From assembly GCA_012064415.1 (NCBI GenBank), contig SSNU01000030.1, forward strand, positions 1-64,000: 64,000 nt of DNA, written 5' to 3'. The position numbers and the translations under genes were made by a program. The notes below the pieces were generated by a model, which searched no databases, was not told where the DNA came from, and saw only the letters and a list, made by a program, of their open reading frames with translations. Source of the stretch: Gyrodactylus bullatarudis (lineage: Eukaryota > Platyhelminthes > Monogenea > Gyrodactylidea > Gyrodactylidae). This document shows positions 1-11,961 of the stretch, in pieces (within the stretch, counting starts at the first letter, position 1; every line of letters starts with the position of its first letter).

Positions 1-654
1 ACACTACTGATGAACCTTTGAGAAATGTACATTTGGTGTTAATATATCCTTTTTCTACTTTTCCAATTATGAATTTATGTGGATTTTCGGACGTATTTAA
101 AAATTTACGTGAATATTTTTATCGTAACTACTCATGAGTATACGAAAACCAAATTTTACTAATTTTGGTATTTTTGAGATTTATTTAGCGTGTATTTCGG
201 GGTTTTTGTGAAATTTTCCCCATGTTTCAAATGGAAAATATTTAAAACAAAATTTTTAAAGGCCATGTACATTTAAATATTATGAGTTTTCGGAATCTGC
301 CAGTGGTTTTTTGTAAATGAATCTATAGAAGAGCCATGAAATCTGCTTTTTTTAAATTTCATTTTTATATTACAGAAACATGAGAAGATATTTTGATGCG
401 ATAAAGTACTAGGAGAAAGATTTTATCTTATCGAGTGGCGATTCTAGTAATCTCATAAATTTTTATGAAATCTTATCGAGTAGAGAAACTTGAAACTTGA
501 ATAGCATGAATAAATGTGAGTCTCATGAAGGGAAGGTCTCATAGTTGATACTGGAAATTACTGAGTAATAGTGAGTACCAGCTCTCTGCCAATCTTTAAT
601 TTTGATAGTTCTATATTACCCATAAAAAGACTGATCACTGATCACTGATAATCA
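1..654. other. Gene-free stretch with foldback-repeat fragment (family E)
   Basis: No convincing reading frame is present. The first ~130 bases (ATGTACATTTGGT, then GTGGATTTTCGGACG) reappear as an inverted copy at about 45760-45900, so this is the edge of a dispersed repeat that continues to the left of the window. The rest is AT-rich sequence in which I recognise nothing. Confidence 0.5.
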
Positions 655-1060
655 GCTAGGGTGAAATTTTTTTTTTCCAACAACTCACGAGAGAACTTAC
701 TTTTCTGATAAATTTTAGTACTCAGATCATTTTTTACATATTCTTATCGTGTGTAAGTCATTCTCCATTATGTCATTGCCCATTTTCCCACAATATCCCA
801 CGGACATGATAAAATAGTGAAAATAACCATGAAGCCCCTCTTGATGATAAGATTACTATTTTTGAAGATAAAAATGGATATTTCGGATTTTAGTGATTGG
901 GTAGTAAAAATTCATTGAAAATTGAACAGCGATTTAACCGAATGACATAAGGGAGAATCATTTTCGACACATTCTTCAGTACAAAATAATGCTTAGAATT
1001 TTTAGTTCTATCAGAAAAGTTGGTCCTAATATGAGGTTAAAAATTTCAACCTAGCCTAGT
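655..1060. mobile_element. Foldback/MITE-like element, family C, copy 1
   Basis: This ~400 bp unit starts with CTAGGGTGAAATTTTT and ends with AAAAATTTCAACCTAGCCTAG, which are imperfect inverted repeats of each other. The whole unit is repeated, diverged, at 11255-11695 in the same orientation, including internal landmarks such as TAGTACTCAGATCAT, GATGATAAGATTACTATT and CCTAATATGAGGTTAAAA. It has no coding capacity, which fits a non-autonomous DNA transposon. Confidence 0.6.
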
Positions 1061-3554
1061 GATCATACTGAAAATCTATAGCAAAATTGTGAAATTTTTT
1101 TGTTTAATTCTGATTACAGAAATTGAGTATTCAAGTTACCTAGTTGAATAGAAGAGAATTTGTCCAATCTCCTTATTCTAGGATAAAGAATTAATTAAAA
1201 ATTCTTAGACATGAATACTATTAGTAGTATAGGTCTTTGTTAGTTGTCTTCTTTTCATGTACGTCTGATTAAAAAGTCTTTTGGTGTACTAAAAGAAGAT
1301 AAAATCTAATTTCCTCAAATGAACACACAAACTGAGGGATCATTCAATTTTTAAATTAACGATAAGATTCTGTTTTTTTATTAAAAGCCTTTCTTTGTCA
1401 ATAATACAAAGTTGCATTGGATTAAATCTCCAATAATACGGCTGTAGTCAATGTGAAGATGAGAAATTGATTTTTTATCTGTAAATCAAGATTTTTCTCA
1501 ATACCAAATTGAAGATTTTTTGACTTTAAAGTGAACATTTACTGAAGAGAGATCCATTATAGATGGTGGGTCTATCGAAAATTCAAGAGCTGTAATTTCC
1601 TTTTCTGATAGTCTAATTTTGATCGAAATTTCTCAGCTTGGTTGTTCATCTGCGAAAAATTAATTTTTATTGAAAACCTTTGATAAGTAAAATAATTTTC
1701 AGTATCATGCAATCCTGAATAATGCTAGAGTATGTCGATAGGAAGAAGCCTCCCTATTAGCCAACTATATCAACCTTATCTATAGAACTGCCGAGGGGAT
1801 GCTAGTCTCTAATGAAACTTCTGCTTATATTAATCTTACAGAAGCTCTAGTCGAAATTCAAAAGACTAACTCAATAAAACTTACAATAAATTTCACACAT
1901 CCAAAGACCAAGCGAGAACTTATTCTATAGTTTCACCCTCATTAGGTTCAACTTGAGCTACTGTAAGATAAAATAATTTCGAAAAACGGCCCACTTTTGG
2001 TCAAATTGAATTTTTTTCGAATATCCACATCTTATTAGCTCATTCCGTTTTAGAATTCAAAAAATTCTTATTTTCTATTAATCCGGAGAAGAATATTGAT
2101 TTTTTTGTAAAAATAGTAAATTCTCATCTTCATGTCAACTAGCTTTAGTTATTCCTGAAACTCGGTAACAAATTTGACGAACTATTGAGTTAAAATCCTT
2201 ACGTGAAATTAATACTGCTGGCTGAATTTCAACACTCGATACGTCTTATTCTCTAGAATCCATGAGTTTCGCAGTGCACTGTATAAGAAGTCTCAATTTC
2301 AGACCCTACACAATTGGATTGTTTGATAAAAAATCTCCATTGCCTTATTAAAGCCTTATTTAATTTAAATTTATTTTCAGTCAGCCAATCTTATTACCGA
2401 GAATCAAGATCAGCAAACCATATTTTATAGCTGAATATCTTGTTAATCATGAAACCTGGTATTCCGTTAGTCTTAAGATTACCTGATAGTTTCAAGTCTA
2501 TCAAGAGTAACAAGATTAACGGTAACATATAAATCCGACTACAAATGTCTCTGGATGAATGAAGAAAACTTTGACTTCTTCTCCTGAAACTGAACTGTAA
2601 CTAATTAATGAATCAATGCAAAAGCTTCTCTTTTACAAGGGAATCTATCAGTACTTTTAGTGTTGCTTTTGTTTTCTTCTCTGTGTGCGTAGGGATATTA
2701 TAGAGATGAAATGTCTAACATTTTCATCTTCCTGTATAATATCTTTTCTTGCTTTCTCTTGTATTTTTGTAACCCATTGTTGTTGCATTTAGGTTGTCAG
2801 TGAAGATTTTATATTCTAGGCAAACTGAAAAATGTCCTATTTTTCAGTGTCTAAAAATAAACTCCTTCTTCCATTGTCATGAAGGAATTCACTTTTTTTG
2901 ATTTATTTCCCCTTTCCAAAGTTTTCTACTGAAAATCTACAGAGGGATATTAACAAAACAGATACTCTACATTAACCACTAAAAGGTTTATCTTCAGTTG
3001 GGATTGTTCTGATCCGTTGTAACAATGGAATCTGAATTCTTCAATACAAAATATTACACGGTAGAGACTGTTTTTCTTCTTAAAAATTTTCTTAACTCAC
3101 AGAAGTATGTTCAATAAATTTGAATCTAAATTTTAAGAGGCTCAAAAATTACTGTGGATTCCTAGTCAGATTAAAAATATTGATGAAATAAGAAATTTAA
3201 AGTTTGCTCGGTTAGGTACAGGTGAGACTTGGACGAAATTTTGCAAAATTACTTGATGTTAAATTTTAAAAAATTCACAATTTTGTTTATCTTATTCCAG
3301 AAGCATGGAAAGGAATTTTGAACCGAAATTTGGTGAAATTATATTTAAATACTTGAAGATTAGTTTTTTCATATCGATGGGTGATTTAAGTAATTTTGAG
3401 CTGTTGAATAAGATTCCGTGAATTATTTTATTAAGAATGCATATCTGCGTATCCAGAAGGGTTGAAGCCTTTTGTACCTGCTTCTGCTTTTTTGCCATCA
3501 ATGATGCAGAATCTTTTCCTGTCGGATAACAATTCCTTTCCTTTTATTAAATAG
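1061..3554. other. Gene-free, AT-rich repeat-derived DNA
   Basis: No exon with plausible splice sites and coding bias was found on either strand. It contains one arm of a family A foldback element (1979-2153). The remainder is unremarkable AT-rich sequence. Confidence 0.5.
1979..2153 (+). repeat. Single right arm of family A foldback element
   Basis: The stretch runs from TTGGTCAAATTGAATTTTTT through TCGAATATCCA to the terminal ATTCTCATCTTCATGTCAAC. It matches the right arm of the complete copies at 11962-12678 and 28913-29648. The left arm is missing, so this is a truncated copy. Confidence 0.6.
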
Positions 3555-3776
3555 TCAGATTTTCGCACCAAACTGATACCATCTCCCTTCACGGTTCTGT
3601 CTGAGTTTAGTTAGACCTTCATAATGACATTTTTGTAATTTGGGAGCATCTGGATTACTTTGCCTGTATTGAACCCATGCATTGTTGACAACTGAATTGA
3701 ATCTGTCCCTGTCTTGTTCCGGTTTTGCTTGTATTGTTTTTGTGCTGGTAATAAAGTTTTGAAAGCCGATGTCAGT
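3555..3776 (-). pseudogene. Coding-looking remnant, unknown protein
   Basis: On the minus strand a 73-codon open frame without ATG ends in TGA. Its composition is much more protein-like than its surroundings (for example NNAWVQYRQSNPDAP, then LTKLRQNREGRWYQF). No clear splice acceptor precedes it and I do not recognise the family. It could be a decayed exon, a retrocopy or a transposon fragment. No function is proposed. Confidence 0.3.
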
Positions 3777-6700
3777 TTATCACTTATTATTCGTTCGTTT
3801 TAGTTTTTTCAATGGATATGAAGGGAAAATATTCTAGATTATAATTCATAGTGATAATAAACACATTATTTTAAAATTCATAAAAATACTACCTTTTTAC
3901 CTACAAATGATGCATTCAGTTGAGAATAATTTGAGAAAAATATTTGAAAAAAGTTGAAATTTTCAGAATTCGATAAACTGAATCACTGAATTTGGAAAAA
4001 ATTTCTAGAATGAGGCTAGTTTTAGGATTATTCCCACTTTGGGGCTACTTTTGGAAATAACCCAAATTTTATTTGGAATTTGTTTAATTTTACAATAACT
4101 GACTTTCTATAATTTTCACCATTGTCAGATATTTTGGTAGTGTCAGTTATTTTCCAATCTAAAATCTTGAATCATAGCTGATTTTAAAGCAGTAACCCTT
4201 TATCTTTACATTATCTATTAGGAGTAGGTATCAGGAATTCAGTTTTAGTAAAGCTTAGCCTTACAAGTTATCCAATAGTTTGAGATATTTCGAGACATGC
4301 TCAAATCTTTTGGATGGTTATATAATAGAGCCGAAATTTCATTTTTAGACACTCAACAACAAAAAGCGATCTGGCTACTTACAAGCGAACTTTTCTATTC
4401 TTGGGATTTTATCGGTTCATAATTGTTCGATCATATTTGTATTTCATAAATGATTGAATAATTTATCAAAAACATGGCAGGTTCATTGGTGGTGAAAAAT
4501 ATTGACGAAATGAAATATTTAAGAAACCATTCGACTCTATTAGAGTTCTATACACCATTAGAATCCTTTCAATGAACTGACGCAAGTTAGTTAAATTTAT
4601 AGAAATTTACAACCTCAATTAACTAGCCGCGCATTTTAGAGGTGTTTACATTGTACTCTATTTTAATAAATGAATGAAAAAGATACACTTCATATGAATG
4701 ATAGTAATAAAAATGGTATAATCTCTTCTCATTATTATTATTAGAAGAACAAAACAAAGTTCACAGAATGAATGAAAAAGAATTTTCTCGTGCTCAAAAC
4801 AAGAGATACACTATTTATTCTGTCTCCATTCTGAGAAATTCTGTGTAGAAAAAGTAAAAGACTATTATTCTCACCAAAATAATTTAGTCTTTCATATAGG
4901 CTGAGAGATCATTGAATCCTTTAACGTCTGACTCACTAGAATTTTGATTTTTATAACTATTACAAGCTCATTACACAAGAATACACAATGATGAATCGAT
5001 AAAATATAAATATACCTTTGAAGGACAAAACTCTTGAGGCAACTCATGAGAGTTCTGACTAGAGAACTTCTCCGATGGACATATATCTCCATTTTCCAAT
5101 TTTTTTGAACCTTCATAACTCTACCAGTTTGATAGGTTTCTGGATCAATTAAAGTTTAAATTGAAGACCACAATGTGAACTTGCATTAGTAATAACTTTT
5201 GGCCAAATATCTTGGTATCTTCATAGCTATATTTTGGTTTTTATAAAAATTGTGAAATAGTCTCGGCACCGAAAGGGTTAAGCTCGCTTTTCAATTTTGT
5301 TCACACTTGTTTTAAAGCCGATGACGATTCTAAATCTACATTAGAGAACTGCTCAATTCCTTAATGTATTTAACGGGATATAAAATCATCAAAAAGCATT
5401 TAAATTTTAAGTTTATAAATTAGTTTTTAAAATTTTTTTACAAATACTCCAACTAGGATTTTGCCATTATCTATAACAGACTGCAGTAAATTAACCAGAT
5501 ACAGCTTTTTACAGAAACATTTAATAAGATATTTGGACCGGTTTTCTCTCCTTATATTTATGTACAAAAGCTTCTCAGAGCCCCATTTTGAGGGATATTG
5601 CACATGACATCTTTTGCGCATTCGTCTGTTCAACAGAAAATCGTATTTTTAACGTCAGCATCAAATCTAAGACGAAGACTATTTTCAGAATAATATGGAA
5701 TTCAAAAAGTAAAATCAATCGTTTAGTCAACAATCATGATTTTCTTGACAGGTTCGCCAATCCAAAGAATATAATACAGTCATCCTGAACAACTAGAACT
5801 GTCTCTGATACACTTTATTTTCACTGTTCACCTTAGTTTTCATACTTGAAAATCAAAATACTACGAGGTATTCAAATTAATTTTTGAATGAATCAGTTTT
5901 TTTCTGGTTACTTCTTTTTTTTTAACTCTTCCATGTACCCATAGAAAACCAAGGTAAAGGCATTCCTGTATCCGCTTCCATACATGTTTTTAAGGATGCC
6001 TCACTTGCTTCTATGATTCAGGAGAAAATGTCCTTCTTGTTTCAATATCAAATCTAACTCTAATTCAATTGATTATAAGAAGGGTTAATTCCAGTATTTG
6101 AATGATTTCAGTTAGTAAGATATTAAACTTCTTCACAAGTGTTAATGCTTGAGAAAGCATACACCCTTTTTTTAACTCTTGAAACAGTTTTTTCTGAAGT
6201 AGGTGGAGTTTTTTGAAAAAACTTTTGGGCAAATTTTTCGGTGTTTTGTCTCATTTGGCAGAAATTTCTCCTGATTCGATCTGTATCACTAAACCCTATT
6301 GAACTCTTTCGTCTAGTATGAAAAAATAGAGCAGAAAATGTTGCATTGTAAGAGTATAAATATTTAAGCCCGGGATTAAGTCTGAAGAGACCCGGCGAAA
6401 TATAAAACGTTTATCACTTATAATTCGCTTGTTTTCTAATATTCCTTATGAATCCAAATCAGAATAGTAATATCTTAGATGAGGTTCGACAATATTACCG
6501 TTCTAAAAAAATTAACTTGTTATCTTGACTTGAAAATTATTGATAATTAAACCCCTTAATTACTAACTAGATTCAAGTAACACTGAGTTTTGAAGCTGTT
6601 AGGACTGGCGGAGGACATTTTCCTTGCATTAGCACGTGTGAAATTAGCTGAAATTCATGAATCTGCTATGAAAATTAGGGAAACCAGTGAAAAACCGGGC

Positions 6701-8037
6701 TTATTCTATTACTATCGAGCTCAACTCAGAACTCTTTTTTAAAATTGTAATGTGAGCTATGATAATTTTTTAGAGCAAAAATATGACCTAAAATTTAATT
6801 TTTTAATTAAATTCTTTTGGATGAGATAAGCGAATCTCCACGTTTCTGGCACTATCGATACTCAGAACAGAATTTTTTTATTTTTCAATTCTGTTATTAA
6901 AAATTGAAAATTTTCTCAATTTATTGCATTATCTATGTTCTCAAAATATGACCTTTTTTAATGAATGTGTATGCAGAAGTATCAGAAGTAATCTATCTTG
7001 TTCATCTAGTGTTAATATGGTTTTTATTGATTAATTCAAAGATTTTTTGTTAATTCCGGATTTAGAATAAACTTTTTTTCTCAAGTACCAATGTATTTAA
7101 ACTTTACAGGAAAAAAGAATTTTTGTAATCATCAAGTTTATTATTTGTAGATAACTGAACAAAAAGACACAAAACCACTTGTGAATTGTTTTTTTTCTTT
7201 ACTCTTCTCCAAAATATTCAATTTACATTTTTTATTGAGGACACAATGTACTTAACCTACTCAGAAATGAAACCTTTTTTTGAGTACACAAAATGATCAA
7301 GGTCAGAATATTAATTTATTACAGAAAACTCTTTCAATAAAAAGTGTGAAATTCAAAAAATAGTCCTATTTTTGCCAGATTGTATTTTTTAAGAAATTTT
7401 TTCCTTCTTTTACAATTCAAAAAAATTTACTTTTCCTAACTTTCGAGTTTTTTGTAGTAAATCTTCATGTCAACTAGATTTAGATTGAAGTAATAACTTG
7501 AAACAGTAACTCCTGTATTTTACTGTTTGTAATGTCGATTTTTAGATTAGGCGACTGATTTCCTTTTTTTCAAATTCGAGCTAAATTTCTTATTGATTTG
7601 ATAGTATGAGAGCGGTCAGAAGGAAATTTTCAGGATCAAAAAGATCAGAAGGAAATTAAATATGCCAAATCTGTTCTAGTGCCTCATCTTATGATTGTTA
7701 AGGGAGTTGAATTCCGATTTCTTGATCACTTGTACTTGAAAATCAATGGAATTTCGATAACTCATAAGTTATAAGCCTTTGAAAATGGGGGATTTGTCGA
7801 TATTCAGCTTTCGTGTCTAATTTTAATCCCAATTTTAACAACTTTAAATCATTCTGCCACTTTCAAGTGGATATTTAGTAATAAAACTTATATTTCACCG
7901 GATCTCGTCAGACTATTACACCGGCTAGATATATAATAATGTATAATAAATTCGATTATCAATGATATCCTCTGATTGGTTAGATCAATCTAGGGCATAA
8001 AAGAGGAGGGTTTAAGGTTAGTTTAGAGTATCCATGG
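3777..8037. other. Gene-free stretch
   Basis: No supportable gene was found on either strand. Short AT-rich frames here lack splice context and family resemblance. Recognised content is the family D repeat arm at 5095-5281 and a stray family A tip near 7442-7485 (ATCTTCATGTCAACTAGATT). A short protein-like stretch on the minus strand near 5935-5980 is too brief to call. Confidence 0.45.
5095..5281 (+). repeat. Arm of family D (TTAA-flanked, CCCTTTCGG-type) repeat
   Basis: The segment ends in CGGCACCGAAAGGGTTAA. It matches, in inverted orientation, the repeat at 45908-46113 (shared landmarks GATCAATTAAAGTTTAAATT, CACAATGTGAACTTGCA, AAATTGTGAAATAGTCTCGG). The terminal GGGTTAA is shared with the complete TTAA-type element at 27241-27804. 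Confidence 0.55.
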
Positions 8038-8130
8038 TCATTGTTTCCTTTTCACGTATCTGTCCATCGTTGGTTGTCCACTTAGACTTTTACGTTTTCT
8101 ACCTCTTTTGCCAACTACAGGTGCAGCCAT
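8038..8130 (-). CDS. Small basic ORF, PIP-box-like tail (hypothetical)
   Basis: A 30-codon frame on the minus strand begins at an ATG (8130-8128) and ends in TGA. It is strikingly less AT-rich than its surroundings. The product starts MAAPVV, has a basic GKRGRKRK patch resembling an AT-hook or nuclear localisation signal, and ends QPTMDRYVKRKQ, which resembles a C-terminal PCNA-interaction box followed by basic residues. The frame is also open upstream to an acceptor-like AAATTTCAG near 8178, so it may be the last exon of a longer gene rather than a complete small protein. The family is not recognised; the PIP reading is inference. Confidence 0.35.
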   Translation of the reverse strand: MAAPVVGKRGRKRKSLSGQPTMDRYVKRKQ

Positions 8131-8254
8131 CTTTGTACTGTGGAGACTGTTAATTACGGACTGAAATTTAATTAGATTATCGAAATTTGACAAATTAGCC
8201 AACTTTTCTTAATAATTATTTCATCCAACTCTTGAAGTAGGTTAATAATATCTT

Positions 8255-8574
8255 TAAACTAGCTTGATGTGAAATTGGGAATCTATGATTTTTACGAAAA
8301 CCTCGATTTTTTCATCAAAAATTTGTGAAAGATTTTTTGGAATCCTACTCACATTTACGATTTGAAGAAAAAAATTATTTGCATGAAAAATATTGTCATG
8401 TTTCCATTTTTTCGAACTTTTAACTCAAAATTTTTATTGATTTCAAAGTGTGGCCAAAAGATGTTTTTCAGGATCAGAATTAGAAAAGAAATACATATTC
8501 AAATTTTTGATTTAAAAAATCGAGGTTTTCGTAAAAAGTCATAGATTCCCAACTTCATATCAATCAACTTTATT
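8255..8574. mobile_element. Foldback element, family B, copy 1
   Basis: The left arm (GGGAATCTATGATTTTTACG, AAACCTCGATTTTTT) is the inverted complement of the right arm (AAAAAATCGAGGTTTTCG, CATAGATTCCCAACTTCA). The same termini occur at 56002-56683 and, on one side, at 14680. No coding sequence is present. This is a short non-autonomous foldback. Confidence 0.6.
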
Positions 8575-9473
8575 TGAACTCTTCATGAAAAAGTAGATTT
8601 ACTGTATTAATTTCAACCAGGTTCATATGGTTAATGGTTAAAAGATGGATATTTATGATTTTATACAGAATACGAATTTTTTTCACCAAGAAATCGAATT
8701 TTTGAGATCTGGACCGTTGCCCACTTTCACGATATGCAGAAAAAAAAATTTTGAAAAAATCGCCAGATTTCCATTGTTTTGAAATTTGAGTTGAAAAATT
8801 TGGTTAAATTAGAGAACAGTTGCCCCCTCTTATTTCTCTTTGAGTTTACTTTGAATCGTGTTGGTCTTTTTATTATCGATGACATAAAAAAACTCACTGC
8901 AAGGGGTTCGTTTCCATTTCATCGGTGTTAAAAAACCCTTAGTCTCTTTGTCTTTCAGAAAAATTACTGCAAAACAAGAGGAGGCATATGTTCCGTAGAT
9001 TAGCCAAAAATTTCGCTGATTGCAAAGTCACAGAGTGATCATCGGATTATTTTTAGTATCACAATTAGACAAAGAAATCAAATATGCTTAACCTAATTTT
9101 GAGAATAATCCCAAAATTTGATCATTTTTTTGATCATTTCCCATACATGAAAATCGATGAAATTTTCATGATCCAAAATCCCTGAAAAATGACAAGTTTA
9201 TTTCAAGTTTCATGGTGATAATCGGTTTTCTTGTCTTCTGTGATCCTTAAAATCAACTTTTGATCACTCTCTCACTTTGAAATTAGCACAAATTTTTAAA
9301 CTAGTTGAAAAATTTTGGAATTTGAAACGCTACTTTGAGATTTGAAAAATGCCACCATTTCGGTAAAAATTTATTTTCTCTTCATTTCGTGAATGAAGGC
9401 TACGCGATCTAGATTCCAGAAAATCTTGATCAAAAAATTGAGAATTTGGTAAAAATTACATTAAATTCCCGTT
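8575..9473. other. Degenerate family B-like repeat DNA
   Basis: Internal phrases of family B elements recur here (ATCACAATTAGACAAAGAAA, ACTTTGAAATTAGC) together with weak inverted symmetry between ~8650 and ~9460. About 90 bp at 8889-8977 (CTCACTGCAAGGGGTTCG through TTACTGCAAAACAA) is repeated at 57192-57281. No gene is seen. Confidence 0.45.
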
Positions 9474-10640
9474 ATCATATTAGTTAGATACATTTGTAGT
9501 AAATGTGACGGTTTCTGTCACAACAAGAGCACATCCTCTAATCTCCTCTCTTTTCTTTACACAGCCCATGACCTCATCTACCAAGGAAAACCCACAGTAG
9601 TACTGTATCTGGACATCTCCAAAGCCTTTGATAAACTTCCTTTCTCTACAATCCATGCCGCTCTCATAAAAGCCATTCATCATGAATTGGACTGTCAGTT
9701 GTCTCCCATCACGATCACAATTTGTAAAATTTAATGAAGAATGTTCAACTCCTCGCCCTATAACATCCGGTGTTCCTCAAGGAGGTGTTTTGCCCCTTTA
9801 CTTTTTAATCTCGTATTCTCAGAAATTCAACCCAGCAGTTCTCAAATTACTTATTTCAAATATGCTGACGATATCAAAGTCATCATCCCATATAACAAGG
9901 ATCCAACTCCCTTACTAAATGAACTCCAATACATCAAGACAAAACTCGATACCATTGGCTTTGAACTCAACATGTCTAAAACTAAACTACCATCCCTAAT
10001 TGACATCTCCACACATACCATCAACGACCTGGGCCTTACCTACAGCTCCAAGCTCGAAACTTCCAAACACATCTCTGATGTAATCAAATGGCTTCATTAC
10101 CAAACTTACCACCCATATTTCAAACTCCAACTCTATAAGACTTTTATTATTCCCTTACATGAATATAGTTCAGTCATTTTCTCATCAATTATAATTGCTG
10201 CAAAAATCACAGCCCTGGAGAGGATTCAATATATCATGATTTGTAGCTGTTTAGACCCTCAAAGTTATAGATCAGCACTTCGAATGGCCAACCTTGTCCC
10301 TCTTTGACTCCGACGGACAGCAGCCGTCATAAAACTGCATCTTCAACACTCTGGCCAGTCTAGATCCAATTATCAAACTCGCAATAACTCTCGTTACTCG
10401 ATCCTAACAAGGACGACTATCAAAGTCAGATTGAAGCACCAGATCAATCTCAACTCTTTCAGGCACCAATCCACAAAACAAATTGCCAACTTCCTTTTCG
10501 GAAAACTCCCAGATGACCACAATCTTTTCAAGTTTCATTCTTTATATATTTATTTTTTCACTTCGATATAAATCAAATAAAACTTTCTACTAGAAAAAAA
10601 AATCCCATCATCATATTAACTAGGTACATTTAGAGTAAAT
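9474..10640 (+). mobile_element. 5'-truncated LINE with degenerate target-site duplication
   Basis: A reverse-transcriptase fragment is followed by a 3' UTR and an A-rich tail (10592-10601). The element is bounded by a ~31 bp imperfect direct repeat: ATCATATTAGTTAGATACAT at 9474 and ATCATATTAACTAGGTACAT at 10610, each followed by TT-G/A-AGTAAAT. This is the expected product of target-primed reverse transcription, later decayed. It is distinct in sequence from the LINE family filling 36-50 kb and appears to have inserted at the end of a family B repeat. Confidence 0.7.
9500..10310 (+). pseudogene. Broken LINE reverse transcriptase
   Basis: Translation across frames gives, in order, the RT motifs YLDISKAFDK (about 9604), SGVPQGGVL (about 9767) and KYADD (about 9860), followed by the thumb region and a C-terminal tail. 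The frame changes at least twice (before and after the GVPQGGVL motif), so no functional protein is made. The N-terminal endonuclease and early RT motifs are absent because of 5' truncation. The order and spacing of motifs identify a non-LTR retrotransposon polymerase; the exact clade is not assigned. Confidence 0.75.
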
Positions 10641-11254
10641 TTCGAATTTCCTCACACAAGTATATTATAAATATGAATAGATTCATTCCTTCCAATTTTC
10701 TCTTAATTTTCTTGAAGAATGGACAATGTTCAAAATTGAATAACTCCTCTTTCATCTTTGACCTCAAAATCACTGTTGTTCTCACAAATAAACACGTACT
10801 AGCATGATTACATGTTGGTTGTTTCAAGTAATGCAAAAAACTTGTTATAATCATTACAATTACAAAGCAAAACTCATTGGTTCATTGATAATTACAAGAA
10901 CAGTTCTAGTTTTTATATATAGTTTCATTGCATGTTAAATAATTATTTCGTTGCTGTAGAAGAAAGAGTTATTTTGTTATTGCATTTCTTTATGAAATAT
11001 GCTTTCAATCAATGTGTTGAAATCACAAATAAATTTCTAACTGAAACAACTGTATTATCATGTATAATTTATCATGATTCGAGGGTTCATTGGCTCTCTT
11101 GAAGGAAGGAATCTATTTCCTTTGAAAAACCTACGGCCAAGATACATTTTTATAAAAGTCTTGTGACATTTTACAAATTCTCGTGAAATAAGAATTTTTG
11201 GATCAACAATTTTAGTTTTTATTTGGAAAACTCATTTGAATGTTTAAGGGTAAA
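10641..11254. other. Gene-free stretch
   Basis: AT-rich sequence. I see no exon, RNA gene or clear repeat here. Confidence 0.4.
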
Positions 11255-11695
11255 TAGTATTTACTAAAAAGGGTGACATTTTTTTCTCCGAACAACTCAC
11301 AAGAGTACTTACTAGTCTGATAAAATTTAGTACTCAGATCATGTTTTACATTTTCTTATAGCGTGTAAGTCATTTTCCATTATGTTTTTTTCCGCAATAT
11401 CCCATGGACAACAACGAAATTTTGCCATGAAGACCCTCTTGATGATAAGATTACTATTTTTGAAGATAAAACATAAGAAATTCATTAAAATGGCCAAGAT
11501 ATTTCGGATTTTAGTAATTGCGTAGAAAAGATTCATTGAAAATTTAAAAAATTCTGGATTTTTAAAACTAAATGACATAATAGAGAATCATTTTCGACAC
11601 ATCCCTCTATACAAAATAACACTTAGAATTGATTGTTTCTATTTTGTTCCTAATATGAGGTTAAAAATTTCACCCTAGCCTAGTAAATACCTTTT
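11255..11695. mobile_element. Foldback/MITE-like element, family C, copy 2
   Basis: Diverged full-length copy of the 655-1060 element. Its ends (GGGTGACATTTTT on the left, AAAAATTTCACCCTAGCC on the right) are inverted repeats, flanked outside by TATTTACTA and TAGTAAATA. Relative to copy 1 it has small indels, for example extra sequence around AACATAAGAAATTCATT. Confidence 0.6.
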
Positions 11696-11961
11696 ATTTC
11701 GCCAAGCTGCCATTCATGAATTGAGACGACGGGTGATTAATTTTTGACGTATTTGAAAAACCAGCTCAACGTCATGTTGAGACAGCAGAAATTTGTCAAA
11801 ATGCTATTCACATTCATAAGATTTTTATTTTCAACATGATACAATAAAAGTTTATTTGACCTTTATTCATTGTCTAGTGATAAAGGGTCATTGTGAATTA
11901 TGAAGAACAAAATTATTATCATTCTTTAACTTTTGAGATGAAACCGATCGTTCCTTTTATC

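Noticed and set aside
5427..5788. Overlapping open frames on both strands as a transposase
   Set aside because: No conserved transposase motif could be traced in either frame.
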